A DNA stretch of 64,000 nucleotides from Paenibacillus terricola (GCF_014779765.1 NZ_JACXZA010000003.1:744001-808000); one strand, 5' to 3'. Shown: positions 24,570 to 33,180, numbered from the stretch's first letter. The notes: generated from the sequence alone by a model not told the origin. Numbers and translations: made by a program.

Positions 24570-24830
24570 TTTCTTGGTAAAATAGGGCTCCGCCCCTTGG
24601 AACCCATTGTTGTCTAGATGATTTGTGATTACTGCCCAACTAAATCCTCTCTGTAAAGAAAAGCCCTATGGGACTAAGCATATGCTTCCGATTGTGGATT
24701 CCTCTCGGAAACCTCTATTCCTGAACCCCGGAATGGGAGATGCGGAAATCGGCAGGGCGTGATCGCGTACTTGAGCGGTGGGAATCGAGTGCCCTGAGGA
24801 CACTGCTGCTTCGTGTGCACGATAAAGTGT
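24570..24830. repeat. Decayed single copy of the 270-bp repeat
   Basis: Recognisable remains of the unit at 20064-20985 in the same order and orientation: AGGGCTCCGCCCC near 24585, CCTCTCTGTAAAG (was CCTCCCTGCAAGG), GCCCTATGGGACT, CCTGAACCCCGGAATGGG and GAGTGCCCTGAGGACAC. Hairpins are broken by many changes. No gene seen between 24556 and 24987. Confidence 0.6.
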
Positions 24831-24983
24831 TAATGACAGAGTGGTAACAAAAAGCTTTAGGGAGTTAACAATGCTTTCACAACCATTGTACAGAAGATCA
24901 CAGCACGTATGCTCGTCTCATTTTGAACATTATCAAAATGTTATGAAACAGGTCAAGCGAATGCATCCCATATCCTGTAATCG

Positions 24984-25017
24984 AAAAAGCCAACCTTTCG
25001 GTTTGGAAAGGCTGGCT
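24984..25017 (-). terminator. Terminator of the cyclotransferase-like gene
   Basis: Stem AGCCAACCTTTC / GAAAGGCTGGCT with a short loop and TTTTT on the minus strand, 24 nt past the stop at 25041. Confidence 0.85.
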
Positions 25018-25040
25018 GGCGGAGAGGTGAAAAAGTAAAG

Positions 25041-25457
25041 TTACGGACGCCTTCGTCCCTGCTTAGAGTTGTAATAATCAGGCCAATAAGAGGCATCGAC
25101 AAGCGGGCATCCCCGATCCGAGTCCCACACGTAAACCCATCCCTCAACACCATGATTGTCTAGGTCTTGCACCCAGATCCGATCATAGTCGTTCGCCTCT
25201 TCCCAGCCGTAGAAGTCCTCAAGCATGTCCAGCGAGGTGAGGGCATTCAACGGGACTGTGATCCACAGACCTCGTGTTGTAATAGCACCTTGAGAAGCAC
25301 TCGCATCACGAACCAGTGCAGGATATGAGCCGACGTCGACGAGACGCCCTGCTACCCGACCCGGGTGAGAATGATGGACGTTGTGCTCCACGACGTGATA
25401 GTTGTATTCTCCTGGCAGTAAGGAGCCATAAATAAAAACGCGGATCATCGTTTTCAT
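25041..25457 (-). CDS. Gamma-glutamylcyclotransferase-like protein
   Basis: A 138-residue member of the GGCT/AIG2-like fold, whose enzymes release 5-oxoproline from gamma-glutamyl amino acids or amines. Visible: the phosphate-loop-like VFIYGSLLPGEYNY at the N-terminus, the GRLVDVGSYPALV strand and an acidic LDMLEDFYGWEEANDYDR segment that supplies the likely catalytic Glu. The start at 25457 follows GAGGGG by 12 nt. It comes 22 nt after pxpA in the same direction, and its product would be the substrate of that oxoprolinase. Individual substrate is not predictable. Confidence 0.8.
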   Translation of the reverse strand: MKTMIRVFIYGSLLPGEYNYHVVEHNVHHSHPGRVAGRLVDVGSYPALVRDASASQGAITTRGLWITVPLNALTSLDMLEDFYGWEEANDYDRIWVQDLDNHGVEGWVYVWDSDRGCPLVDASYWPDYYNSKQGRRRP

Positions 25458-25479
25458 CGTGGTGGTTGTCCCCTCATTT

Positions 25480-26247
25480 TTAAAAGGTTGGCGGCTGTAT
25501 GCGTATATTCGCGGCTTCAAGCGCTTCGCGGATCGCCTTCGCCCAATGTGCAGCATGCGGACCATCGCCATGCAGACAGATCGTATCTGCGACAACTGAA
25601 GTTTCCCCACCGTCCGCTGTCATTGCTGCGGAGTTGCAAACCATTCGTTTCGCTTGCCAGATGGCCGACTCGGTATCGTCCAACAGCGCATTCGGCTTAG
25701 AGCGAGGCGTCAGCGTTCCGTCTGGCTGATAGGTACGATCGGCGAACGTTTCGGATACGACGCGCAGCCCCTGCGCTCGGCCTGCAGTAAGCAGCAAGCT
25801 ACCCGATTGCCCGTACAGCAGCAATCTTCTGTCAAGCGAATGAACGGCGCGTGCGATCGCAGCCGCAATGTCGATGCTGTTATTCGCCATATGATAAAGC
25901 GCGCCGTGCGGCTTCACATGGGCAAGCAATCCGCCTGCTGCATGGACGAATGCTTGAAGTGCGCCGACCTGATAGAGCGTATAGTCGTACGCTTCTTGCG
26001 GCGAGATCGCCATCTCACGACGGCCGAACCCAAGCCGATCCGGCAATCCAGGATGCGCTCCGATCTGCACGCCAGCGGCAATGCTTCGCGCAACCGCCTC
26101 TCGCATCGTATGCGGATCGCCAGCATGCCATCCGCATGCGATATTGACACTAGTTACATAGGGCAGCAGCGTCTCATCCTGTCCAAAGGCGTAGGCGCCA
26201 AAACCTTCGCCGAAATCGGCGTTTAAGTCAACAGTAAAGCTCGTCAT
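25480..26247 (-). CDS. pxpA: 5-oxoprolinase subunit A (LamB/YcsF family)
   Basis: A 255-residue LamB/YcsF protein, the ring-opening subunit of the ATP-dependent prokaryotic 5-oxoprolinase that converts 5-oxoproline (pyroglutamate) to glutamate with PxpB and PxpC. The N-terminus DLNADFGEGFGAY with Asp and Asn, NIACGWHAGDPHTM (metal-type His), GAHPGLPDRLGFGRR and HVKPHGALYH are all in place, so it looks active. GAGGTGA precedes the ATG. The two partner genes lie upstream beyond a 737-nt gap made of repeats, so a separate promoter may exist, or the transcript is long. Confidence 0.93.
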   Translation of the reverse strand: MTSFTVDLNADFGEGFGAYAFGQDETLLPYVTSVNIACGWHAGDPHTMREAVARSIAAGVQIGAHPGLPDRLGFGRREMAISPQEAYDYTLYQVGALQAFVHAAGGLLAHVKPHGALYHMANNSIDIAAAIARAVHSLDRRLLLYGQSGSLLLTAGRAQGLRVVSETFADRTYQPDGTLTPRSKPNALLDDTESAIWQAKRMVCNSAAMTADGGETSVVADTICLHGDGPHAAHWAKAIREALEAANIRIQPPTF

Positions 26248-26984
26248 TATGTCACCTCGGGGTCATAAGTAAAGTTGATGGGATATTGGAGTTTTCTATT
26301 TGAATGGATCTACTTGAATAGATTTGAAATGAGCTAATATGATGAGTTTCGCTCATTAGATGTGGAGCTAAAGACTGAACTAAAGTCGGAACTAGGAACA
26401 ATATGGTGCACCGGGATCGAACGGTTGCCACAGTGGCTATTAGAGTAATATCGCAGATTTCGTGAACGTAACGGCTGTCAGGAGTGCTAGTGCGGTTCCA
26501 TGAGCTGATTTCTAGTACATTTGGTGCAAATAAGCTTTGGTGCAACCTTTTACGTTCGAGTTGGTGCAATTGAGCTGTATTAAGCATGATTGGCAACCGT
26601 TTAGCGGTATGGACGATGGATGGAATTGGCAGGCAGGTTAGGTGATTGGTGTCTGTTGATTAGTGCATACCTATGCCGATGCTTAAGGGTTTCCACAGTG
26701 GCTATTACTGCAATATCACAGGTTTCGTGTGCGTAGCGGTTGTCAGGATGGTTAGTGCGGCTCCATGAGCCGATTTCTATCACTTTTGGTGCAAATAAGC
26801 CTCGTTACAACCTTTAGTTTTCAAGTTCGTCTATTTAAGCGGCAATAAGCATTACTGCAACCGTTAGCGGTATGAGCGATGGATGTAGAGGACAAACATG
26901 CTAGTTGATTGGTCAGCATGTCTGAATCCCAGTTACCTACGTTACGCGAACGGAACAAAACTTGCAGATCGTAGCAACAAATGA
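26248..26984. repeat. Gap between pxpC and pxpA with a 265-bp tandem duplication
   Basis: Two diverged copies, about 26415-26645 and 26686-26920, 265 nt apart. Shared stretches include CCACAGTGGCTATTA, TTCGTG-n-ACGTA, CATGAGC-GATTTCTA, TTTGGTGCAAATAAGC and CCGTTTAGCGGTATG. On the minus strand each copy reads as a similar peptide (EISSWNRTSTPDSRY and EIGSWSRTNHPDNRY), but with neither a shared start nor a ribosome binding site. No supported gene. Confidence 0.7.
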
Positions 26985-28046
26985 CTAGTATCTATCACGC
27001 GCTGCGCGACATCGGATTGCCCACTCCAGCGCACGGATGGCTTGCTCCGTTGAGAGATATAGCCGCTGCGCCTCGTCAAGACCGATCGGGCGGAACGTGA
27101 TCCAGTCGCCCGGTTTCGCCTGCGCCAGCAGCGGCATATCGACGGCGGCAACATGCGCAAGCTTCGGGTAGCCGCCGGTTGTCTGGCAGTCGGCGGCAAG
27201 TATGATCGGCTGGCCGCCGTCAGGCACTTGAATGACGCCAGGGACTATGCCATGCGACAGCAGCTCGTTCCTGGCGATACGCGCAAGCGGCGGCGAGCCT
27301 TCGAGCCGCACGCCCATGCGGTCGGAAGCGGCCTGCACGCGATAGCGGCCGCTGTAGAACGCTGCACGGGCAGCTTCGCTGAACTGCCCGTGCTCGCTGC
27401 CTGGCATCACGCGCAGCTCGATGCCAGCTTCGCTTGCGCCGCCGTAAGCCTGCGGCGGCGCGTACCAGGCCGCCCATGCAGGCGGGCGGCCTCCGCCTTC
27501 GGCGGCATCGGCGCTGCTGCGCTTCGCCAGCGCCGAGAGCCAAGCGGTCGCCCACGGGGACGGGGCGACCGCCCCTGCGGCGATGCCGCAGGGGACGGCA
27601 TCGCCGGCGCGAAGCGGCCGGCCGTCGATGCCGCCAAGACGCGCACGCGCGTCAGTGCTGCGGCTGCCAAGCGCCGCAGCGGTGCCGATGCCGCCGGCGA
27701 CCGCCACGTACGCGCGGCATCCCAGACGGGCGCCGCCGAAACGAATCGTCGCGCCCGTTGGCACAAAGACCGGCCGCCACATCGCGAGCTCGTGGCCGTC
27801 GATATGCGGCGCCATATCGGCGCCAGTGACGGCGATCAGCAGATCTGCCTCCGCCTGAAGCACCGGCCCAGTCAGCGTAAGCTCCAGCCCTGCCTCGCCC
27901 TCCTCGTTGCCGACAAGCAGATTCGCGACGCGCAGCGCGTAATCATCCATCGCCCCGCCGCCTGTTAAGCCCGCAGTGCGATGTCCATTACGTCCTCGGT
28001 CCTGAATCGTCGAATACAGACCTGGCTTGTGTACGATTAAGCTCAT
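26985..28046 (-). CDS. pxpC: 5-oxoprolinase subunit C (KipA / biotin-dependent carboxyltransferase family)
   Basis: A 353-residue PxpC (formerly KipA) protein, partner of PxpB in the phosphorylation of 5-oxoproline. Typical parts are IVHKPGLYSTIQDRGRNGHR at the start, an LELTLTGPVLQAEAD strand, the GYPKLAHVAAVDMPLLAQ and GDWITFRPIGLDEAQ end. A middle segment of about 120 residues (27430-27790 on the DNA) is far richer in Gly/Ala/Pro/Arg and in G+C than its flanks, including GGIDGRPLRAGDAVPCGIA; it may be a lineage-specific insertion. AAAGGGG is about 12 nt before the ATG. Confidence 0.92.
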   Translation of the reverse strand: MSLIVHKPGLYSTIQDRGRNGHRTAGLTGGGAMDDYALRVANLLVGNEEGEAGLELTLTGPVLQAEADLLIAVTGADMAPHIDGHELAMWRPVFVPTGATIRFGGARLGCRAYVAVAGGIGTAAALGSRSTDARARLGGIDGRPLRAGDAVPCGIAAGAVAPSPWATAWLSALAKRSSADAAEGGGRPPAWAAWYAPPQAYGGASEAGIELRVMPGSEHGQFSEAARAAFYSGRYRVQAASDRMGVRLEGSPPLARIARNELLSHGIVPGVIQVPDGGQPIILAADCQTTGGYPKLAHVAAVDMPLLAQAKPGDWITFRPIGLDEAQRLYLSTEQAIRALEWAIRCRAARDRY

Positions 28047-28125
28047 ACGCGACCATCCCCTTTCCCATTCTTCCGTACTGTCGCTCCCTCGAATTACCCG
28101 CCCAAATCTCGTATTCTCTCACTAT

Positions 28126-28905
28126 TTATCGCTCCGACACTATCCGTCCAGTCCTCGTTTTCTCTCTCGATCTATCCCCTGCATTCCCCGCTACCTCCGC
28201 TTCCATTGTACGAAACTGTTCCTCGCTTATCGGAAAGAAACGAATGCGATCCCCTGCACGCAGCAGCGCTGGCTCCGGCCTAGCCGCATCGAACAGCCGA
28301 AGCGGAGTCCGTCCGATCAACTGCCACCCTCCAGGCACTTCAAGCGGGTATATTCCCGTCTGCCCGCCGCCAATCGCAACCGTTCCCGCTGGAACGCGTG
28401 CGCGCGGATTGACTCTCCGGGGTTGTGCAAGCTGTGGAGGCAAGCCTGCCAAATATGGAAAACCAGGCACAAACCCGACTAATGCAACGGTATATTCAGC
28501 AGACGAATGGACCTCAACAAAAGCATCAGCGCTCACGCCGCTCCGTTCCGCTGATTCTTCTAAGTCTGGCCCGTACTCTCCGCCATAACAGACAGGCACA
28601 TGAATATGCTCGACCACCTGCCTCAATCCAACTGCCGTCGAAGCTAACAGCTCTTCTACTGTCTTCGAAGCCTTCTCGTAAATCGTCATTCCGTTATTCG
28701 AAGCGAGTGCCTGCCAGACACGCACAGGATCATACACGATCGTTACCGTTGTGTAGGCCGGAATGAGGTCGATCATCCATGGCACTTTCGCCTGCCGCAA
28801 CCATTGTGCTGCCGCCCCGACCTGCACCCAGCTTTCATCAGCCGCCCCCGCAGCCAATTCCGCGACAAGCGCCCGATCGCCCAGCGGCGATATTCTCCAG
28901 CTCAT
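28126..28905 (-). CDS. pxpB: 5-oxoprolinase subunit B (KipI-like)
   Basis: A 259-residue PxpB (formerly KipI, allophanate hydrolase subunit 1 fold). It has the family marks SWRISPLGDRALVAEL at the start, HVPVCYGGEYGPDLEE, VGFVPGFPYLAGLP, RVPAGTVAIGGGQTGIYP, WQLIGRTPLRLFD and RAGDRIRFFPIS. In Bacillus the paralog KipI inhibits kinase KinA; the three-gene context here favours 5-oxoprolinase instead. GGAGG is 9 nt before the ATG at 28905. It is followed by pxpC after 79 nt. Confidence 0.93.
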   Translation of the reverse strand: MSWRISPLGDRALVAELAAGAADESWVQVGAAAQWLRQAKVPWMIDLIPAYTTVTIVYDPVRVWQALASNNGMTIYEKASKTVEELLASTAVGLRQVVEHIHVPVCYGGEYGPDLEESAERSGVSADAFVEVHSSAEYTVALVGFVPGFPYLAGLPPQLAQPRRVNPRARVPAGTVAIGGGQTGIYPLEVPGGWQLIGRTPLRLFDAARPEPALLRAGDRIRFFPISEEQFRTMEAEVAGNAGDRSREKTRTGRIVSER

Positions 28906-29151
28906 CGTCGCTTTCCTCCGTTCTCGATGTCTATTTCTTCTATTATGGTAATGCTGGATAGCCATTTTCAACTATAAAAACAAAACGCCTGCGTACCGCA
29001 TCCCTTAAAGATGCTTAAACGCAAGCGCTTATGCCGTACCTCTTTACTTTACTCTTCCTGAGCTGTTTACTCTACTGTTCTTGTGCCACACCTCTTTACT
29101 CTACTGCCCCTACGCCATATCTCCCTACTATCCCTATGCCCATCCCTCTAC
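28906..29151. other. Pyrimidine-rich spacer between the VWA gene and pxpB
   Basis: 246 nt with repeated CTCTTTACTCTACTG-type words (29040-29150, purine-rich on the minus strand) and a CGCAAGCGCTTATG stretch near 29020. No gene and no convincing terminator was seen; the pxp promoter must lie here or within the VWA gene. Confidence 0.5.
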
Positions 29152-30468
29152 TTACTGTCCCTGTACGTAACGATTAATGACATCAACCATCAAATCGTTC
29201 AACGCACGCACCTCATACTCACCGACAGCCGGCTTCAGATGCTCATTGCCAACCCCGCTGTGATCCGTCAGGAAAATATACGTGCCGCCCGTTGCGACTG
29301 CCATATAACGGAGCAAATGCTCGGTCGGTATATCTACGCCGCTCGATGCGATTGGGATAATCCGAATTCCCTTCTCCGCCGCTTCCACCGTTAACGTCTT
29401 CATTTTCTTAATAATGTCCTTCTCATGATGCGGCGGTGCATCCAGCACGAGGAACAGCAGTCTTGTTAGCGCCTGTTTGCTCCAATCATGCTCCTCAATT
29501 GCATCCTCCAGCGCTTGCTCGACCGCCTCTGGCGTATCGCCGCCGCCGAATGCATCCTGCTTGGCAATCTGCGCAACCGCCTTATCGATATCTTCCGTGA
29601 ACTTGAAGGAGCGAACCGTATAATCATCATGTACATCGCGGTAAAAATTCGGACTCACGCGAATGCTAAGCTGCCCTTTATTCGCATCGCCAACCCGTCT
29701 GACGACATCTTTCAGCTCCGTCTCCAGAAACTTCAGTTCATCTGCCATCGAACCCGTTGTATCAACGACAAGCATCAGGTCAACTAGGGATGACACATCG
29801 GCTGCTTCGTCAAGCTTGACCTCCAAGACGCCTCCCGTCTGTAGATCAACATTCTCAAATTGCTTCTTCTGTTGACCTGCCGTTACCGTCAGTCCATATT
29901 TCACTCTCCCACCCTGCTCTTCGAACAAAATCGGGAACAAATATGCCACGCCAGCCGCATTCGTGCGCGCTGTCCAGCCATCTTGACCATTGCTGCGCGT
30001 CAAGGCAACCTGGGCATCAACTGCAGGCCGCCCATTAGCTGTTACCTTAACCTCGAGCCGATCCCAATTATAAAACTGCCAATACGGCCGATATCGCTCA
30101 CCCTCGTTAGATGCCATTAGATTCTTCCAATGGCTCCACAGTACATTATCATCCCACTCCCCGGCAGTCAGTGTTCCGGCTGACGCTGCCTCTTCTCCAT
30201 TCTGGCTGTCGCCCTCTCCCCGGTTCTCTTGTGGTTTTACCGTGGATGACTCCGTCGTCGTCACCGCTTCATCCCCTGAGGCATCTGCGGATTCAGAAGC
30301 AGGTTTCGCAAGGTCTGCGCTTGATGTAGAATCGGCTTTGCTGCTTGACTTACTTTCGCTTTCATTGCTTGCAGCCTTACTGTCTCTGTCTGGTGAACCA
30401 CAAGCTTGAAGCAGCAATACGGCAATGAGCATAAGCACAATACTTAACCGCTTTCCAATTGCCATCAT
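29152..30468 (-). CDS. VWA-domain lipoprotein
   Basis: A 438-residue exported lipoprotein: signal MAIGKRLSIVLMLIAVLLLQAC with lipobox LLQAC, a Ser/Glu/Lys-rich linker of ~80 residues, an Ig/carboxypeptidase-regulatory-like strand domain (about 115-210) and a C-terminal von Willebrand factor A domain starting LVDLMLVVDTTGSMADELKF (MIDAS Asp-x-Thr-x-Ser) and ending GVDIPTEHLLRYMAVATGGTYIFL. The domain layout implies metal-dependent binding of a protein at the cell surface. Start: M at 30468, 9 nt after AGGGGG; the longer frame has no ribosome binding site. Confidence 0.85.
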   Translation of the reverse strand: MMAIGKRLSIVLMLIAVLLLQACGSPDRDSKAASNESESKSSSKADSTSSADLAKPASESADASGDEAVTTTESSTVKPQENRGEGDSQNGEEAASAGTLTAGEWDDNVLWSHWKNLMASNEGERYRPYWQFYNWDRLEVKVTANGRPAVDAQVALTRSNGQDGWTARTNAAGVAYLFPILFEEQGGRVKYGLTVTAGQQKKQFENVDLQTGGVLEVKLDEAADVSSLVDLMLVVDTTGSMADELKFLETELKDVVRRVGDANKGQLSIRVSPNFYRDVHDDYTVRSFKFTEDIDKAVAQIAKQDAFGGGDTPEAVEQALEDAIEEHDWSKQALTRLLFLVLDAPPHHEKDIIKKMKTLTVEAAEKGIRIIPIASSGVDIPTEHLLRYMAVATGGTYIFLTDHSGVGNEHLKPAVGEYEVRALNDLMVDVINRYVQGQ

Positions 30469-30584
30469 ATCCAACATCCCCCTATATATGGTCTGCACTA
30501 ACAGACGATTCCAGACGGTGGGATGTTGCATGAAATACCCTATACTTATACAATCGATACATCTAGAGAGGAGCCTGAGCCACA

Positions 30585-30893
30585 ATGATGGAAACAATCG
30601 ATCTTGTACAATTAACGATCACCGGCGACAACAATCAATCGACCGAGTTGACCTTCAGCAGCGCTCAACTTGTTATCGTTCACGAATATGGCTCTAAGCA
30701 ATGGTACGTTGATACAACGGACTCCGGCCCAGCCGAACTGTTGAACCATTACTACGTCAGCGATAACATCGCTGTCCAGATGACGGCACGCACAAGCGAC
30801 GGCCGCAGCTTCAGCGGAACCGCATACGTCCACGCCAATGTTCCTCGTCAAGCCTGTGTTCTTCGCGGCGACGATGAACTTACCATTAGCTAG
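30585..30893 (+). CDS. Small conserved-looking protein of unknown function
   Basis: A 102-residue soluble protein rich in beta-strand residues (TIDLVQLTITGDNNQSTELTF, ...QWYVDTTDSGPAELL, ...VQMTARTSDGRSFSGTAYVH). AGAGGAG precedes a double ATG. It is divergent from the VWA gene with 116 nt between the starts. There is no signal peptide, membrane part or known motif. It resembles single-domain beta sandwich proteins, without any assignable function. Confidence 0.6.
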   Translation: MMETIDLVQLTITGDNNQSTELTFSSAQLVIVHEYGSKQWYVDTTDSGPAELLNHYYVSDNIAVQMTARTSDGRSFSGTAYVHANVPRQACVLRGDDELTIS

Positions 30894-30916
30894 ACAGTTC
30901 CTTTACGTGGTAACCC

Positions 30917-30953
30917 AATCAATGCTGCCGTCTCCTGCTCGGCAGCATTGATT
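30917..30953. terminator. Perfect inverted repeat between converging genes
   Basis: 14-bp perfect arms AATCAATGCTGCCG / CGGCAGCATTGATT with a 9-nt loop, between the small protein gene and the SDR gene. It lacks a good T run, so it may act as a weak bidirectional terminator or an RNA stability hairpin. Confidence 0.55.
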
Positions 30954-30997
30954 CGAGCTGCTCCTTCACATTCCAACAGTCATTTCACTATTCACAT

Positions 30998-31879
30998 TTA
31001 TAACCCTTTCTCCTCCGCATAACGCCCCCAATGCGGTTGCCGACCGTCCACATCCGAAAAACCGTATTCATCTGACAATCCCCACGAACTGAGCAATTGT
31101 CCAGACTTCTGCATAACGTCTGGATCCGAAGCTAGAGCCGCTATCGCTTGACCAACAAAAAACGGCGTCTCCGACTGCAGGAAATGAATTTCCTTGGCCG
31201 CAGCGTCTCGCCAATTCGCCTCGGTTACGCCGAAATAATCCAGCATTTCCTCCGATCGAAGAAAGCCCGGCGTAACGGATAAAGCAGTTACCCCGTACGG
31301 CTTCAGTTCAGGAGCCATTGCTTGCGCGAGATGAGAGACACCGATCTTCGCCATGCTGTAATAGAGGTTGCCGCGATAATGATACCCCACGCCATCTGTA
31401 ATCTCGACGATGAGTCCCTGCTTCCGTTCTACCATAAGCGGCGCTGCATAATACGAGGTGATCATATGCGAATGTACGGCCTGTCTTTGCAGGAATAAAC
31501 CATTGTCCAGCGAGGCTTCCCAGAAGCCCTTCCCCCATTCCACATATTTCTCCCCGCCCCAAACGTCATTCACAAGAATGTCGAGCTGCCCATTCCGCTC
31601 TTCTCGGATACGGTCAAACAGCTTTTTCACCTGTGCCTCGTCTGTATGATCGACACGTACGTGGATACCAGTGCCACCTGCTGCTGTCACTTTCTCTGCC
31701 GTTTCCTCAATCGTTTCTGGCCGCCCAAGCGGAGATGGATTGCCTCGGACACTCCGTCCCGTTACATATACCGTCGCGCCTGCTTCGCCAAGTTTAATCG
31801 CAATAGCGCGTCCAGCCCCTCGAGTCGCTCCAGCTACAACGGCGATTTTTCCTTCTAACGGTTTATTATTGGACTGCAT
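30998..31879 (-). CDS. SDR-family oxidoreductase
   Basis: A 293-residue short-chain dehydrogenase/reductase with Rossmann motif GATRGAGRAIAIKLGEAG (classic TGxxxGxG variant), a VTGRS phosphate-binding loop suggesting NADP(H), and a displaced catalytic pair: VEITDGVGYHYRGNLYYSMAKIG, where Tyr-x3-Lys (YSMAK) is present and the Ser is replaced around TDG. The start at 31879 fits AAGGGA 9 nt upstream. It is divergently transcribed from a WYL regulator with a palindrome between them. Substrate unknown. Confidence 0.88.
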   Translation of the reverse strand: MQSNNKPLEGKIAVVAGATRGAGRAIAIKLGEAGATVYVTGRSVRGNPSPLGRPETIEETAEKVTAAGGTGIHVRVDHTDEAQVKKLFDRIREERNGQLDILVNDVWGGEKYVEWGKGFWEASLDNGLFLQRQAVHSHMITSYYAAPLMVERKQGLIVEITDGVGYHYRGNLYYSMAKIGVSHLAQAMAPELKPYGVTALSVTPGFLRSEEMLDYFGVTEANWRDAAAKEIHFLQSETPFFVGQAIAALASDPDVMQKSGQLLSSWGLSDEYGFSDVDGRQPHWGRYAEEKGL

Positions 31880-31938
31880 AAACGTCATTCCCTTCCTACT
31901 CATTCGTTAGTTTGAACTTCATATCTATCGTAAATTTC

Positions 31939-31970
31939 ATATATGTCACCCACTGTCATATATCTATAAT
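31939..31970. promoter_or_regulatory. Operator-like palindrome and -10 element between the SDR gene and the WYL regulator
   Basis: ATATATGTCA (31939-31948) and TGTCATATAT (31954-31963) are inverted copies (9 of 10) around CCCAC; a TATAAT at 31965-31970 follows directly on the plus strand. The palindrome lies about 60 nt from both start codons, in position to repress either gene. Confidence 0.5.
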
Positions 31971-32017
31971 AAGATTGATGATACAAGTGAAACATTAAGT
32001 TAGATGGGAGGTTAGTT

Positions 32018-33049
32018 ATGAGGGCGGACCGACTACTGCAGATCATGCTTCTGCTTCAATCGCATGGTTGCTTAACATCCAAGGCGCTTGCTGCCAAGCT
32101 AGAAGTATCGGAACGAACGATTATTCGTGACATGGAGGCGTTAAGCGCTGCTGGAATTCCGGTATACGCCGAGAGAGGTTCACATGGCGGCTGGAAACTC
32201 ACCGAAGGCTACAAGACAAACTGGGCTGGATTAAATCGAGATGAGATCATATCGCTGCTGGCATCGAAACCTCATCGAAACATAAGCGACCTTGGTTGGA
32301 GCCCTATGTTTGAAGCCGCGCTTCTTAAGCTGCTTGCTTCACTCTCGCCGACGCTTCGGAACGATGTATCCTTCATGCAGGAAAGGCTATACGTGGATCG
32401 AGAAGGCTGGCATCCGACAGGCGAAGAGGTTCCATTGCTGCCGTTGATCCAAGAAGCGGTCTGGGCAGGTCGACAGCTGCGAATCGAATACGACTCCAAC
32501 ACTGGAAGTAATGGCCCGCGAACCGTTCACCCGATTGGACTTGTCCTTAAAGGCTCCCTTTGGTACTTGGTTGCCCTATCGATCACGCGCCATGATAGAC
32601 AAGCTGTAGACAGTAGCCCACCACCAACTGCACCAGCCACCTATGAGCCTCGCACCTTCCGGGTTGCACGCATCCGTTCCGCCGAGCTTCAAGTAGAACC
32701 AGCCATACGGCCGGATGGTTTTGACCTCGCAGCCTACTGGGAGCAATCTGTGCGCCGTTTCCGTAAAGATTTGCCGCGATATCCTGCTCGAGCGCTCGTA
32801 CGCACGAATGCAAGCGGTCGGTTCAATCAGACCCGATTCGTTCGCGTCACCCAGTGGGGAGAACCAACTGCGGATGGTCTCTGGCTCGAAGTAGCTCTAG
32901 CATTCGATACGCTGGAGTCAGCATGCGAAATTGCCTTAAGCTTCGGAATTAATCTCCTTATCCTAGAACCGGAGGAGTTACGGAATGCAGTCGTAACACG
33001 TACTAAAGAAGTCCTTGAGCAATATGAAAACATCCCTCCTGAGCATTAG
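32018..33049 (+). CDS. YafY/DeoR-like regulator with WYL domain
   Basis: A 343-residue regulator: N-terminal winged helix (ADRLLQIMLLLQSHGCLTSKALAAKL, then VSERTIIRDMEALSAAGIPV), a middle part, the WYL ligand-binding domain (RQLRIEYDSNTGSNGPRTVHPIGLVLKGSLWYLVAL, about 145-200) and a WCX C-terminal extension. WYL regulators bind nucleotides, nucleic acid or small ligands; such regulators are often next to the gene they control. GGGAGG is 6 nt before the ATG. The likely target is the divergent SDR gene. Confidence 0.9.
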   Translation: MRADRLLQIMLLLQSHGCLTSKALAAKLEVSERTIIRDMEALSAAGIPVYAERGSHGGWKLTEGYKTNWAGLNRDEIISLLASKPHRNISDLGWSPMFEAALLKLLASLSPTLRNDVSFMQERLYVDREGWHPTGEEVPLLPLIQEAVWAGRQLRIEYDSNTGSNGPRTVHPIGLVLKGSLWYLVALSITRHDRQAVDSSPPPTAPATYEPRTFRVARIRSAELQVEPAIRPDGFDLAAYWEQSVRRFRKDLPRYPARALVRTNASGRFNQTRFVRVTQWGEPTADGLWLEVALAFDTLESACEIALSFGINLLILEPEELRNAVVTRTKEVLEQYENIPPEH

Positions 33050-33085
33050 ACGAAGGCATCCGTTATTATACGGGTGCCTTTCGTC
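33049..33085 (+). terminator. Terminator of the WYL regulator
   Basis: Stem GACGAAGGCATCCGT / ACGGGTGCCTTTCGTC with two wobble or mismatched pairs and ATTCTTGT afterwards; it begins at the stop codon. Confidence 0.75.
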
Positions 33086-33180
33086 ATTCTTGTCTGCAGC
33101 TCCCCACTTTATCCCCCATCACATGCTGTCTTTTTCCAGCATAATCCCGAGTGAAAGCGATGTGGTCATATACAAACATC

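Noticed and set aside
27153-27968. Several long plus-strand ORFs opposite pxpC
   Set aside because: High G+C content lowers the number of stops; the pxpC frame is a recognisable family.
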